Positions 8,267-17,399 of a stretch of DNA of 64,000 nt are shown here, piece after piece (position 1 is the first letter of the stretch; each line of letters begins with the position of its first letter). A program made the position numbers and the translations under genes. The notes under the pieces are model-generated. The model was not told the DNA's origin. It was given only the letters and a program-made list of their open reading frames with translations, and made no database searches. Source of the stretch: an uncultured Bacilli bacterium (GTDB lineage: Bacteria; Bacillota_I; Bacilli_A; RF39; UBA660); NCBI GenBank assembly GCA_934098565.1, contig CAKOON010000005.1, forward strand, positions 1 through 64,000, given 5' to 3'.

Positions 8267-8337
8267 AACTTCGATTTAATAACTTCCTAATCACTTAGTT
8301 TAATTGTTACTTCTATCTATTGTATTCCATAAAACTC

Positions 8338-8373
8338 ACAAAACCTCCCAAATAAGGAGTTATTTGGGAGGTT
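8338..8373 (-). terminator. Terminator of the DGR target gene
   Basis: A 13-bp stem (8342-8354 with 8361-8373) is followed on the minus strand by TTTTG, 17 bp after the target stop codon. Lying about 100 bp from the VR end, it is also a candidate for the target-recognition hairpin. Confidence 0.85.
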
Positions 8374-8389
8374 GTAATCTCTTTCATTT

Positions 8390-10399
8390 CTAATTTTCAG
8401 AAATTATATAAGGTGAAGAACTTGTTCCAAGGCCTCCAGTTATCAGAGTATCAGCTTTCAGATTTATAACTGGGCGGGCACCACTCCAGTCGGTAACCCA
8501 GCCCCAGTAGTAAAGGTAGCCGGCGGAGTACTCAAGCCACCCACGAGCGTAGCCGTCAGTCGCATAGAAAAACGACGGAGACATTGTCCAAGTATGCTGC
8601 GTTGAATAAATCCATGATAGCTTATTAATGTGTCTATTATCCATACCCGCGAAGACCATTTCATCATAAGTTATCAAACCAACCGGATAAGTTAAGGCTT
8701 TATTGCCTACACTTGAATCTGCCGTAGTATATAAATCTCTTGCTGGCTCTGGACAAGTAAATTGAGCAGTGTTAGCTTGATATCTACCAAACGCACCAAA
8801 CCTTGTATCTTTATCTGTTTGAACACCATCGCCACCACTACCACCATTGTTGGTATAGAAACTACGGTCGCCACAGAAACCAACAGCAGTTGAAATATAT
8901 TTACCATAACCCTTATCAGCAATATTTGTTTTATACCAACTATCAACAGCTGCTTTAATAGTTGAGTCATTGGTATTAGCATGAACTTCAGTAAATGTAG
9001 TCGCATCGGGGTCTCCGTACATATAGCCAACATAAGCAGGATCATTATATTTACTATTAAATTGATATGTTCGATTATTTATTGATTGCTTTACACCAGT
9101 GGCATTTTTAACGCTACCATTATAAATTAATCTTATCGAACCATCGCCATTAATTCTGACTATTTGCCAGTAGTAGCCGGCAAAGTAAACATTATTATTC
9201 TTAACATTACCACGATAATAATAAGTTGTACCATAATCATCAGTACCCTGATATAAACCTTTATCAGATTTATCAGTTTCTAATTCCATTTCTGTTAAAG
9301 TAACGGCTGATAATTTGTAGGTTATACTATCATAAGTAACATTATTCCATTTTGTTGTTCCTGTTGTTTTAGTAGCCCCGGTTACTTGATATATTGTTAT
9401 ATCCCCCCAACCACGGCTGACATACAACTTTTTATTTGATTGATTATACCCTATAGACTCTGTTTGAAAGTAATATTTAGTATCACCATTAAAGTCTATG
9501 GTTGTGGGATCCACGTAAACGGGATTAGATAATGAATACCTAGCGGTATCACTATTAAATGTTTTCGTCGTAAATAAGGCTATTTTAGTATCATTTTCAG
9601 TTAAATTGCTAGTTTGATCATCACTTTTAATGGCTGTACTAGCTGGTTTAGTAGAACTTAAAGTTGTAGTTGATCCAGTCTTCTCTACCCATTTAATAAT
9701 TGGAGCCGTATTGGTTACATCTACAGCTTGCTTAGAAGCTATTTTAGTTTTAGCAATAGCAGGTGTAGTTTGATATTCATTAGCTAAGATGGCATCACCT
9801 AACTTATTATAACCAGCACTTGTAGGGTCATAATTACCAGGTTCAGAGACAATAATTATTTTTGATTTAAAGACCTTATTCATAACATCATCATTAATCG
9901 TTGCATCTTCATCCATCCAGAAAGATACACTATAATCAACAGAGTCATCAGCCCCTAAATACCCTTCAGCAAGAATATGCGAATTAACACTACCATCTAA
10001 CTTCGTTGTAGTAGTTTTATATTTATCTAATGTTGTAATAGCATCACTATTTACCTTAGTAGCAACCCACTTACTATCTAGAGTCGTCCCTTCTAAAGCC
10101 TCCAAAGTTACATAATAATGAGCAAATATTGTACACTTATTATGAACTGTAAAACTAAATGGTTTTAATTTTAACCCTTGTTCATCCGTTATTGGATAAG
10201 TATTAGTCAAGTTAATTTCATTAGCTTGGTTAGTTAGCTCCATATCAAAACACCCTGATGTCGCTGTATTGGTTTTTTCATCTATCTTAGTAAAACTCCA
10301 ATAAGCATAAGAAACCCCTGTGGCTATAAGTCCCATCAGAGTAATTGTTAAAACAAGCAAAAAGATGGGATACTTTTTCATTCTCTTATCATTATTCAT
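8390..10399 (-). CDS. DGR target protein, secreted, with variable lectin-fold C-terminus
   Basis: This is a 669-residue protein. Residues 1-35 are a hydrophobic signal with GVSYAYWS, the type seen in SipW-dependent TasA/camelysin-like proteins, followed by a TasA-like domain with CFDMEL. The C-terminal 130 or so residues resemble the formylglycine-generating-enzyme/C-type-lectin fold used by DGR targets (WTMSPS ... GARPVINLK). The VR covers residues 607-643. Residues that differ from the template are 610, 612, 617, 620, 622, 624, 630, 631, 633 and 639. ATG follows AGAGGAG. The protein is probably exported and displays a diversified ligand-binding surface. No LPXTG or C-terminal membrane anchor is visible, so attachment to the cell is unclear. 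Confidence 0.9.
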   Translation of the reverse strand: MNNDKRMKKYPIFLLVLTITLMGLIATGVSYAYWSFTKIDEKTNTATSGCFDMELTNQANEINLTNTYPITDEQGLKLKPFSFTVHNKCTIFAHYYVTLEALEGTTLDSKWVATKVNSDAITTLDKYKTTTTKLDGSVNSHILAEGYLGADDSVDYSVSFWMDEDATINDDVMNKVFKSKIIIVSEPGNYDPTSAGYNKLGDAILANEYQTTPAIAKTKIASKQAVDVTNTAPIIKWVEKTGSTTTLSSTKPASTAIKSDDQTSNLTENDTKIALFTTKTFNSDTARYSLSNPVYVDPTTIDFNGDTKYYFQTESIGYNQSNKKLYVSRGWGDITIYQVTGATKTTGTTKWNNVTYDSITYKLSAVTLTEMELETDKSDKGLYQGTDDYGTTYYYRGNVKNNNVYFAGYYWQIVRINGDGSIRLIYNGSVKNATGVKQSINNRTYQFNSKYNDPAYVGYMYGDPDATTFTEVHANTNDSTIKAAVDSWYKTNIADKGYGKYISTAVGFCGDRSFYTNNGGSGGDGVQTDKDTRFGAFGRYQANTAQFTCPEPARDLYTTADSSVGNKALTYPVGLITYDEMVFAGMDNRHINKLSWIYSTQHTWTMSPSFFYATDGYARGWLEYSAGYLYYWGWVTDWSGARPVINLKADTLITGGLGTSSSPYIISEN
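8470..8582 (-). repeat. Variable repeat (VR)
   Basis: This 113-bp segment near the 3' end of the target gene is paired with the TR at 4799-4911. All 13 differences are at template adenines. Substitutions on the template sense include A to T, A to G and A to C. The 3' end carries the shared GGTGCCCGCCCAG block. Confidence 0.95.
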
Positions 10400-10431
10400 T
10401 TTTATTACTCCTCTATTATTTATCTATTAAT

Positions 10432-10460
10432 AAAATATCACATTCTTAACTAAAAGTAAA
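10432..10460 (-). promoter_or_regulatory. Promoter of the DGR target gene
   Basis: On the minus strand TTTACT (10455-10460) and TATTTT (10432-10437) are separated by 17 bp, with a TG extension before the -10. It lies between the RT stop and the target ATG, so the target can be transcribed separately from avd-RT. Confidence 0.6.
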
Positions 10461-10494
10461 TCCTTAAAGTTCGGAAATATTTTTTAAAACCTAA

Positions 10495-11679
10495 CTAATC
10501 ATTATTCTTCTTTTTCTTTGGTTTCATATCCATATCTTTAAACCAAGGATGTCTTTTAACAAAACTAGTAGAACTGCAATTAAGTAAGTAACCTTTGTAA
10601 CTAGCTAAGACAGATTGATAATTTTCTGGTTGTTTCTTATACAGCTTATTTAATTTATAAGTAATTCTTCTTTTTGTTTCTTGATTTAATAAGACTATTA
10701 ATCTTTTACCTTCCCCTTTTAAGATAAAACGATATCCTAAGAAGTTTAAACCATCTTTCATAGAAATAATCTTAGTTTTACTATTTAATTTTAAGTCTAA
10801 GGCTAATACTTTTTTATTTATTTCTTCTAAACAATATTTTAAATATTCTTTATCAGGGTGCATTAAAATAAAGTCATCCATATAACGAATATAATACTTA
10901 ATATGTAGTCTTTCTTTAATAAAATGGTCTAAATCATTCAGATAATAAATAGCAAACAGTTGACTAGTCATATTACCTATAGGAATACCCTTTTTATCTT
11001 GATAATAAGGAATCCCATTTAATTCTTCTAATCTTTTCTTTAAGTAAGGACTAGTTGTATGACCTATAATCTTTTTCTCTTCATCAACTAGTTTTTTAAT
11101 TTCTTTATTAGTATTATTTTGATAAGTAGACCCTAAGATACTTTTAATTATCTCAATAATATCTTCATCTTTAATAATATATCTTAATTTATCAATTAGA
11201 ATATCATGATTAATACTATAAAAATACTTATGTATATCACATTTTAAGATATAAAAGTTATCATTTGTTCTTTTTAATTTATTAATATAATCTTTGGCAT
11301 ATTTTAATCCTAATTTCAAGCCTTTATCTCTTCTTGTTGCAACGTTAGCAGCAATTAATCTAGGTTCAATTAAGGGTAAGAGAATATGCTCACTAAGAAG
11401 ATGATTTACTACTTTATCATGAATATTCTCACTCATAATAATACGATATTTAGGTTCTTTAACTAGAAAGACATTATAATTACCATGACGATACGTTTTA
11501 TTTTCTAAAGACTTATAAATATACATAATATTACTCATATAAAAGGTTTCAAAGTTAAATATCTTACTACGGTGTTTAGTTCTTAGTCTTACTTGATAAT
11601 ACATATTTTCTATATAAGGAATAGAAACAATACTATCATAGAGATTCTTCTTTAGTTTTATTGGCTTTAATAATTCCAT
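10495..11679 (-). CDS. DGR reverse transcriptase
   Basis: This 394-residue enzyme copies the TR RNA into mutagenized cDNA. Visible RT motifs are DIHKYFYSI (from about residue 148), GIPIGNMTSQ (about 231), YMDD (about 266-269) and NFLGYRF (about 312). The IGxxxSQ motif 4 form is characteristic of DGR enzymes, whereas group II intron enzymes usually have QGxxxSP. There is no maturase or endonuclease domain, as expected. I chose the ATG at 11679 behind AGAAAGA; an upstream TTG at 11700 is possible. The start overlaps the avd 3' end by 44 bp, indicating translational coupling. The target gene lies 95 bp downstream. Confidence 0.93.
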   Translation of the reverse strand: MELLKPIKLKKNLYDSIVSIPYIENMYYQVRLRTKHRSKIFNFETFYMSNIMYIYKSLENKTYRHGNYNVFLVKEPKYRIIMSENIHDKVVNHLLSEHILLPLIEPRLIAANVATRRDKGLKLGLKYAKDYINKLKRTNDNFYILKCDIHKYFYSINHDILIDKLRYIIKDEDIIEIIKSILGSTYQNNTNKEIKKLVDEEKKIIGHTTSPYLKKRLEELNGIPYYQDKKGIPIGNMTSQLFAIYYLNDLDHFIKERLHIKYYIRYMDDFILMHPDKEYLKYCLEEINKKVLALDLKLNSKTKIISMKDGLNFLGYRFILKGEGKRLIVLLNQETKRRITYKLNKLYKKQPENYQSVLASYKGYLLNCSSTSFVKRHPWFKDMDMKPKKKKNND

Positions 11680-11995
11680 ATGATATCTTTCTAGCTTCAA
11701 TAATCAAACTGGTTAGGCAATCTAATTGATGGACACTTATATATTTTTTATGATATGATTCTCTTACAAAATAATCATACATAGAAAGCTTAACTATATA
11801 GTCATACAAATATTTTTCTTTAACTCGCATAGTTCTTTCAATATTATAAGCAAAGATATCTTCCATCATATCGTACTGACAATCTTCTATATGTCTTTTA
11901 AGATTACCAGCTTTTTTAGGATAATTAGGTAAAAGACGATTTAAATAAGCCAAGGCTTTTTCAGTTTGACTTAATAATTTAAATTTTACTTCCAT
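11636..11995 (-). CDS. avd: Avd-like DGR accessory protein
   Basis: This is a 119-residue, helix-rich, basic protein with the size and spacing of Avd four-helix-bundle proteins (segments LSQTEKALAYLNRLLPNYPK, FAYNIERTMRVKEKYLYDY, QLDCLTSLIIEARKISYGII). Avd forms a barrel-shaped pentamer that binds the RT and the TR RNA and is needed for cDNA synthesis in BPP-1. It is upstream of and overlaps the RT gene, the usual order. The ATG at 11995 is preferred; a TTG at 12007 is in frame. Assignment rests on size, composition and context more than on a diagnostic motif. Confidence 0.82.
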   Translation of the reverse strand: MEVKFKLLSQTEKALAYLNRLLPNYPKKAGNLKRHIEDCQYDMMEDIFAYNIERTMRVKEKYLYDYIVKLSMYDYFVRESYHKKYISVHQLDCLTSLIIEARKISYGIIKANKTKEESL

Positions 11996-12028
11996 ATATT
12001 TTATCAACTTTAAATACTCATTGATTTG

Positions 12029-12034
12029 ATTATA
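12029..12034 (-). promoter_or_regulatory. -10 box of the avd-RT operon
   Basis: A perfect TATAAT on the minus strand lies about 34 bp before the avd ATG, giving a short leader. The -35 region is weak. Confidence 0.6.
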
Positions 12035-12070
12035 TCATTTCATTAGTTTAATGAAAAGAAAAAACCTCTA

Positions 12071-12616
12071 TTATCGTAAATAATACAGGTCTAAAAAAGC
12101 TTCAATTGTCTTAGTATCAGTAAGACCACTGTAGGTATGAATTACATTACCATTTTCAATAATATAAGTAATCGGGGTTCCATAAACAACAATATAATCG
12201 CCTAAATTCTCTTTAGTATTTAAATTAGACATATTTATTTCATAGGCATTAAGTCCTAAGTTGGCTAAAGCTTGTTTTAAATTAGGTAAATAATTTTCAC
12301 AATAACTACACCCTGTCTTAGTAACTACTAAAATACTACGTTTAGATGTGGTAAACAATTTCGTAAAGTCTTTATAATCTAAAGTAGTAATAACGTCTTT
12401 AACTTCTGGTAGGGTATCAGTTGTAACTTTAATATCTAAATCTTTAATGGGTATTTGGTCAATCTGATTAGCATGAGAAGTACTGGGCTCTAAATCAGTA
12501 GTTACTTTATCATCTGTATCACGATTAGTAACTAAATAATAAACAGTGTAAATAACAAGTCCTGTAGCAATTAAACTTAAAAGACTGATAATTATTATTT
12601 TAATTTTTTTAGTCAT
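12071..12616 (-). CDS. Membrane-anchored thioredoxin-like protein
   Basis: This 181-residue protein has one N-terminal membrane segment (residues about 6-27), a Thr/Asp-rich linker, and a thioredoxin-like domain with the CxxC motif in TKTGCSYCENY and a cis-Pro-type TPITY. It probably acts outside the membrane in disulfide exchange or as a bacteriocin-type accessory protein. Its start overlaps the stop of the upstream ABC permease gene (TAATG), so the three genes 14812-12071 form one operon. Confidence 0.8.
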   Translation of the reverse strand: MTKKIKIIIISLLSLIATGLVIYTVYYLVTNRDTDDKVTTDLEPSTSHANQIDQIPIKDLDIKVTTDTLPEVKDVITTLDYKDFTKLFTTSKRSILVVTKTGCSYCENYLPNLKQALANLGLNAYEINMSNLNTKENLGDYIVVYGTPITYIIENGNVIHTYSGLTDTKTIEAFLDLYYLR

Positions 12617-13917
12617 TAAACATTCTCCTTCATTTTTAAAGATTTAAATACTTTCTTCCATAAGTCTTTACTTGAATAATTAAGGATACCACTTCGGTAA
12701 ATACGAATACCGTATTTGAAGACAACGAGACTAGAAATAAACAAGATAACACAAGAGATAGCAAGATCAATAAAGGTAGTTTCCCCTAGAATATAGGTTA
12801 TAGGAGCAACCATTGACGATAAGAAAGGCACATAACTAATAATTTTAATAAAGATAGAACCTTTAAAAGTAGAAGCCATAATACCTATGTAATATCCTAA
12901 CATTAGGATAATCATTAAAGGTGTTTGGAGCTGTTGGAAGTCTTCGGTTGATGTAGTCATACTAGCTAAAACCCCGGCCAAAGTGGCATAAATAAAGAAA
13001 GATAACAAGAAGATAATAAGAAGAATGGGCGCACCTTGAGCTAAAATATCCAAAGTTCCACTGTTTTTTAAAGAAGTAATTAAGTCTCCAATAATATTAG
13101 AACTACCGGTACTAAGATTAACCCCACCTCTAATAAAGACACCTACTAAGCCATAGAAAAATAGAAGCAAGGATTGAAAGATAACAAAAATAGTACTACT
13201 GGCAATCTTCGCTAGAAAGTGAACTTTTGCAGGGACGTTAGAAATGATAATCTCCATTCCCCTAGTTGTTTTTTCATCATTAATTTCAGCTCCAATCATC
13301 TGAACTAACAAAACAATTAACATAAAGAAAGGTACTAAGAAGACAATCAAACTCATGTTAGTAGCATCTTCACTAGCAGTTGTCTCTAATTCATTAGTAA
13401 CAACCCGGTTAATAGTAATTGGACTAGTAATTTGAATTAATTCATCACTAGAAATACCACTTTTATTTAAGCCATAACTAGTCTTCAAGCCATTTAAAGT
13501 TGTAGTCAAAAGATTATAAGTCAAAGTATCAATTTTATTATAAGTGATAATATCAGCTTTTAAATATTCTTGTTCATCACTAGTAATATTAATTAGGATA
13601 TCATCAGTATCATTAAGGTCATTAGTTAGTTCTTCGGTAGTTTTAGAAGATGACTCGATTTCATAAGTTGAAGAAATATTACTTGTCTCTTTATTAGCTT
13701 TAAAGTAAGTTTTAAAAGACTTGCTATAGTCGTTATCACCAGTTATGTAGATTTTAATAGTTTCTTTAAAATCACCCCCAAAGGTTGTAATAATTTTATC
13801 AATATTAATAACCCCAATTAACAAGATACATAATAGGATATTAATAATTTTAAACCATTTAGTTTCAATTTTCTTCTTTAGAGAACTTTTAATCAAAAAG
13901 AAGGCTTTATTTTTCAT
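12616..13917 (-). CDS. ABC-2 type transporter permease
   Basis: This 433-residue membrane protein has one N-terminal helix (residues about 20-38), a large extracytoplasmic domain, and about five C-terminal membrane segments, the NatB/YhaP-type ABC-2 exporter layout. GAEINDEKTTRGMEIIISNV is the typical conserved loop. I chose the ATG at 13917 behind GGGGGAG; it overlaps the ATPase stop by 11 bp. The substrate is unknown. Confidence 0.85.
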   Translation of the reverse strand: MKNKAFFLIKSSLKKKIETKWFKIINILLCILLIGVINIDKIITTFGGDFKETIKIYITGDNDYSKSFKTYFKANKETSNISSTYEIESSSKTTEELTNDLNDTDDILINITSDEQEYLKADIITYNKIDTLTYNLLTTTLNGLKTSYGLNKSGISSDELIQITSPITINRVVTNELETTASEDATNMSLIVFLVPFFMLIVLLVQMIGAEINDEKTTRGMEIIISNVPAKVHFLAKIASSTIFVIFQSLLLFFYGLVGVFIRGGVNLSTGSSNIIGDLITSLKNSGTLDILAQGAPILLIIFLLSFFIYATLAGVLASMTTSTEDFQQLQTPLMIILMLGYYIGIMASTFKGSIFIKIISYVPFLSSMVAPITYILGETTFIDLAISCVILFISSLVVFKYGIRIYRSGILNYSSKDLWKKVFKSLKMKENV

Positions 13918-14812
13918 AGGACTCCCCCACTTTACTAATAAATATTTCATTTAATGACGGTTCTTCAACAACGAACTTAGTAACGTTATCCAAGGTTTTT
14001 AAGTATTTATAAACATCTTTAACCACCGAATCATCAGCTATTTTAACTAGGTATTCACAGTTATTAGGTGCTTCTTCGATTCCAAGGACACCAGGAATAG
14101 TTAAGACTTTCTCTTTCTCAATTGGGGCAATAAGCCGAATACTCTTTTTATGATAATCTTTCTTAATCGTAGCTAAGTTCCCTTGTAAAACAGTTTTTCC
14201 ATTTACTAAGATTAGCAATTGGTCGCAGAATAACTCAACATGTTCCATGCGATGAGATGAAAAGATAATAGAAGTTCCTTTATTCTTTAGTTCTTTTATC
14301 ATATTCATAAATTCTTCAACGTTAATGGGATCTAATCCACTAAATGGTTCATCAAGAATAAGTAGTTTCGGTTCATGCAAAATAGCCGTAATAAACTGAA
14401 CTTTCTGCTGATTTCCTTTAGATAATTCCTTGATTTTACGATTTTTATATTCAGTGATATGAAACCGTTCTAAGAGCTTATCTAATCGTTTTTCAATTTC
14501 TTCTTTCTTTAAGCCTTTTAAAGTTCCATAAAAAATAGCTTGTTCTAAAACCGTTAATTTTAGAAGCAGACTTCGTTCTTCAGTTAAGAAACCAATTTTA
14601 TCAGTTACCGAATAGTCAATAGTTTTACCATCTAATAAAATCTTTCCTGAACTTTTATCTAAAAGATTAATAATCATTCGAAAAGTTGTAGTCTTCCCGG
14701 CACCATTAACTCCTAAAAGACCAAATATTTCACCATCATTAACAGTAAATGACAAGTTATCAACAGCTAAATGATTGCCATAGTATTTGGATACATTTTT
14801 TATTTCTAACAT
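13907..14812 (-). CDS. ABC transporter ATP-binding protein
   Basis: This 301-residue ATPase has Walker A GVNGAGKTTTF (about residue 34), signature LSKGNQQKVQF, Walker B LLILDEPFSGLDP, and the H-loop SSHRMEHVE. The C-terminal extension of about 80 residues is typical of NatA-like exporters. It pairs with the downstream permease. ATG follows GGAGGAATA. Confidence 0.92.
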   Translation of the reverse strand: MLEIKNVSKYYGNHLAVDNLSFTVNDGEIFGLLGVNGAGKTTTFRMIINLLDKSSGKILLDGKTIDYSVTDKIGFLTEERSLLLKLTVLEQAIFYGTLKGLKKEEIEKRLDKLLERFHITEYKNRKIKELSKGNQQKVQFITAILHEPKLLILDEPFSGLDPINVEEFMNMIKELKNKGTSIIFSSHRMEHVELFCDQLLILVNGKTVLQGNLATIKKDYHKKSIRLIAPIEKEKVLTIPGVLGIEEAPNNCEYLVKIADDSVVKDVYKYLKTLDNVTKFVVEEPSLNEIFISKVGESYEK

Positions 14813-14906
14813 ATTATTCCTCCAATTTTATTTAAGCACAGTTTCTAAAGAAAAGAAAGATGTTGCTGGTTAATTTACTAATACTTAAGTTAAAAGAAAT
14901 GATTAG

Positions 14907-15704
14907 TTAATTAATTATATTAGTTAAAGAGTAAATTCTTTTTCCTTTAGTAGGAATTTGTTGATAAAGTTTATTACTTACTATTCTTCGGTATTCTGGA
15001 AGTTCAATGGCTTTTTGACCTTTTAAGAATAAATTAATTTCTTCAGGATTAATCTTCATCTGGTAAGGATGAGTATACATGACTTCTCCAATTTGATTAT
15101 ATATAGCAACAGCATTATAGAAGTCAAACAAATAGTAGTTTTTATTGATAAAAATAATATTAAAACCATAGAGTTCTTGAATATTTTTAGTCTTATATTC
15201 GCCAATAAGATGAAAGGTGTCATAACCTAAAAGAGTGAGAATATTTTCAGCTAAAAGACTATATTCCAAAGCATCAGCAACATTCTTTTTCTTTAGACTA
15301 CTTATAGTTGGGATATTTAAGTAATTGGGAATACTACTAGTCAAAAAATTTTCTTTCTTTAAGGTACGTGTCGTTCTTTTCCCAAAATAGTCTTCTAAAA
15401 AAGACGGAATTTTTAAAATAGCTTCATTAGTATTGACAATATTTTCACAATTTAGGTAATTTAAGAAGTTAAAAAGATAAGCATCATCGGCAATTTTGTA
15501 GTAATTATTTGCTAAGTTATAATAAATTTTAACATTATCAGGGATAAAGCCATAATAAGGTTTCGAATAAGTAGTTGGAGTTATGTATCCTAAGGTTCTA
15601 TTGGTTTTATAGGTATTCTTAAGATATTTAATGATTTCTTTAATTCTTAAGTTTTTTTCAGGTTCGGGCAATTTTATAATTTTAAAGATATCATTACTTT
15701 GCAT
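14907..15704 (-). CDS. Hypothetical protein, possible degenerate transglutaminase-like fold
   Basis: I do not recognise this 265-residue protein. It has no signal peptide or membrane segment. The stretch around ALEYSLLAENILTLLGYDTF followed by YGFNIIFINKNYYLFDFYNA resembles the Cys-His-Asp core layout of transglutaminase-like proteins, but the catalytic Cys is absent, as is a His before the GFNII strand. That similarity is by eye only. It is probably monocistronic, with RBS GAGGTGAAG. Confidence 0.45.
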   Translation of the reverse strand: MQSNDIFKIIKLPEPEKNLRIKEIIKYLKNTYKTNRTLGYITPTTYSKPYYGFIPDNVKIYYNLANNYYKIADDAYLFNFLNYLNCENIVNTNEAILKIPSFLEDYFGKRTTRTLKKENFLTSSIPNYLNIPTISSLKKKNVADALEYSLLAENILTLLGYDTFHLIGEYKTKNIQELYGFNIIFINKNYYLFDFYNAVAIYNQIGEVMYTHPYQMKINPEEINLFLKGQKAIELPEYRRIVSNKLYQQIPTKGKRIYSLTNIIN

Positions 15705-15719
15705 AACTTCACCTCAAGT

Positions 15720-16400
15720 AGTCTTTTCTTTATGTATTGTAGCATAAAGATTAATAAAGATAAAGAAAAAAACCTATTAACAATGTAATAGATTTTAAGA
15801 AAAAATAATATGTCTGTCAAACATATTATCTTAATTGTGGACTTCCTAATATAGGACTCATATTGACAGATAAAAGTCGTATATTTTTATCAATATTCCA
15901 CATATGTAACATACACTTAATAGATTGATAAACGAGGAAATAAAAATGTGCCAATAACCATCAAAGGGTTTTAAAAAATCATTAAATAAATATAATATAT
16001 ATTTACTATTAATACTATATAAGAATAAATCTTATACCTAACAGCACTTCCTCTACTATTAAGTATCTTAACTATACCACATATTTTTTCTTCTGACAAG
16101 TACTTTAAGTAAATTTTTTTTTAAAATTTTTAGTTTTAAGTATTTACAATGTTTATGTATCTATTATTTTTCTAATTCCTCTACTATTTTATAAAGCATA
16201 GTGCTTGTTTTGCCTCAATTAATCTGATATCTCTCTTATTATCTTAATGGTATTTTTCTTATCATTAAATTAACAATTTTATACAGCTTATTTGCCCTTT
16301 TTACACGTTTTTTGCATTTTATTAATTTATTTTATCTTTTTGGTGACTGCATTTATAAAATAAAAAGCAGTCTTAAATTTTAAAACTACTTAATATCAAT
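15720..16400. other. Gene-poor AT-rich interval
   Basis: About 700 bp between the hypothetical gene and the ARH-like gene. It holds the upstream region of the former (a TACAAT near 15736) and short imperfect hairpins, including GACTGC/GCAGTC at about 16345-16373. I see no convincing ORF, tRNA or riboswitch. Confidence 0.4.
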
Positions 16401-16416
16401 AATTAATTTGGGCTTT

Positions 16417-17355
16417 TTATAAAATCTTTAAAACGTTTTCGTACTTTAAGGAAGCCTCTAATAAATAGTCTTTCTTTAAGATTTGGTCTAATAAGACTTG
16501 TGGAATACTATCATAGCCATAGTAGATTGCGGCTCCGGCAGCGGTTAAAGCTCCAAGATTGGAAGCCTGATTACCAAGATTAGCCGCTCCGATTAGAGCT
16601 TGTTTAAAAGAGATACTATTAATCAAACAATAGAAGAAGGCTTCTAGGGTGTCCACAACATAATTATTAGAGTTTATCCGTTCTAAGGAATAAACATAGA
16701 CATTATTTTTTAAAATATTATCAAACTCTTTAATAGTTTCATTCTTAAAATATAATGTATAATCAAGAGACTTTAGCATACTATAACTAGCTAATTTGTC
16801 TTTGCCATTTAAAAGGAATAATAAGTAGCGGGTAAAGATATAAGAAGCCATGATAGCAACCTCATTTTGATGAGTAATACTTGTAACATTTTTAACAACA
16901 GAATAGATATCATAATTACGAGCTTTTGTATAATAAAGATAAAATGCTATGGGAATCATACGAGGTAAGACTTCATTGCCACAATCACTATAACCATCAC
17001 CACCGCACTTAGTTGCATCTATTTTCTCATCAAAATATTTAGTCAGAGCATGTTTAGTTGTAAAGTCAATATCAATAATAATATCAGTTGCCGTATATTT
17101 AGCCGTTTTATACCAAAGAACTAAATTATCAGCAATCTTATTATAGTCGATCTTTTCTTTAGTAATAATAGCATCCATAATTGCTAAAATACTACTGGTT
17201 CCACTACTCCACGTACCTATTGGTAAATCTGAATAATTAAGCATTTTAGTTACAGGATTATTTAGCAGCTTTTCACGAGAAGAATAATTTAAGGGCAAGC
17301 CAAAAGCTTCACCAATAGCATAACCTAGGAGGCTAGCACTTATCTTACTATTCAT
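16417..17355 (-). CDS. ADP-ribosylglycohydrolase-like protein, probable pseudoenzyme
   Basis: This 312-residue protein shows the ARH/DraG order of motifs: GYAIGEAFGLPL near the start, GTWSSGTSSILAIMDA, and a late GNQASNLGALTAAGAAIYYG. In active family members the second motif is GTWTDDT and the last contains GGDTDT; those Asp/Thr residues bind the two magnesium ions. Here they are Ser/Gly and Asn/Gln/Ala, so hydrolase activity is unlikely. The ATG at 17355 follows AAGGAAG. It lies 45 bp downstream of cpsB and is probably the last gene of the capsule regulatory operon. Confidence 0.75.
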   Translation of the reverse strand: MNSKISASLLGYAIGEAFGLPLNYSSREKLLNNPVTKMLNYSDLPIGTWSSGTSSILAIMDAIITKEKIDYNKIADNLVLWYKTAKYTATDIIIDIDFTTKHALTKYFDEKIDATKCGGDGYSDCGNEVLPRMIPIAFYLYYTKARNYDIYSVVKNVTSITHQNEVAIMASYIFTRYLLFLLNGKDKLASYSMLKSLDYTLYFKNETIKEFDNILKNNVYVYSLERINSNNYVVDTLEAFFYCLINSISFKQALIGAANLGNQASNLGALTAAGAAIYYGYDSIPQVLLDQILKKDYLLEASLKYENVLKIL

Positions 17356-17399
17356 AATCTTCCTTTCTATAGGCAAAAAATTAAGCCTTTTTCAAGGGC

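Noticed and set aside
8464..9045. Two extra minus-strand ORFs inside the target gene
   Set aside because: They are out-of-frame readings of the target, whose frame is fixed by the signal peptide and the VR codons.
12616..13950. Longest-frame starts, for example of the ABC permease, RuvA, PcrA and CpsC
   Set aside because: Internal ATG or GTG codons with good ribosome-binding sites fit the families better, so shorter starts were used.
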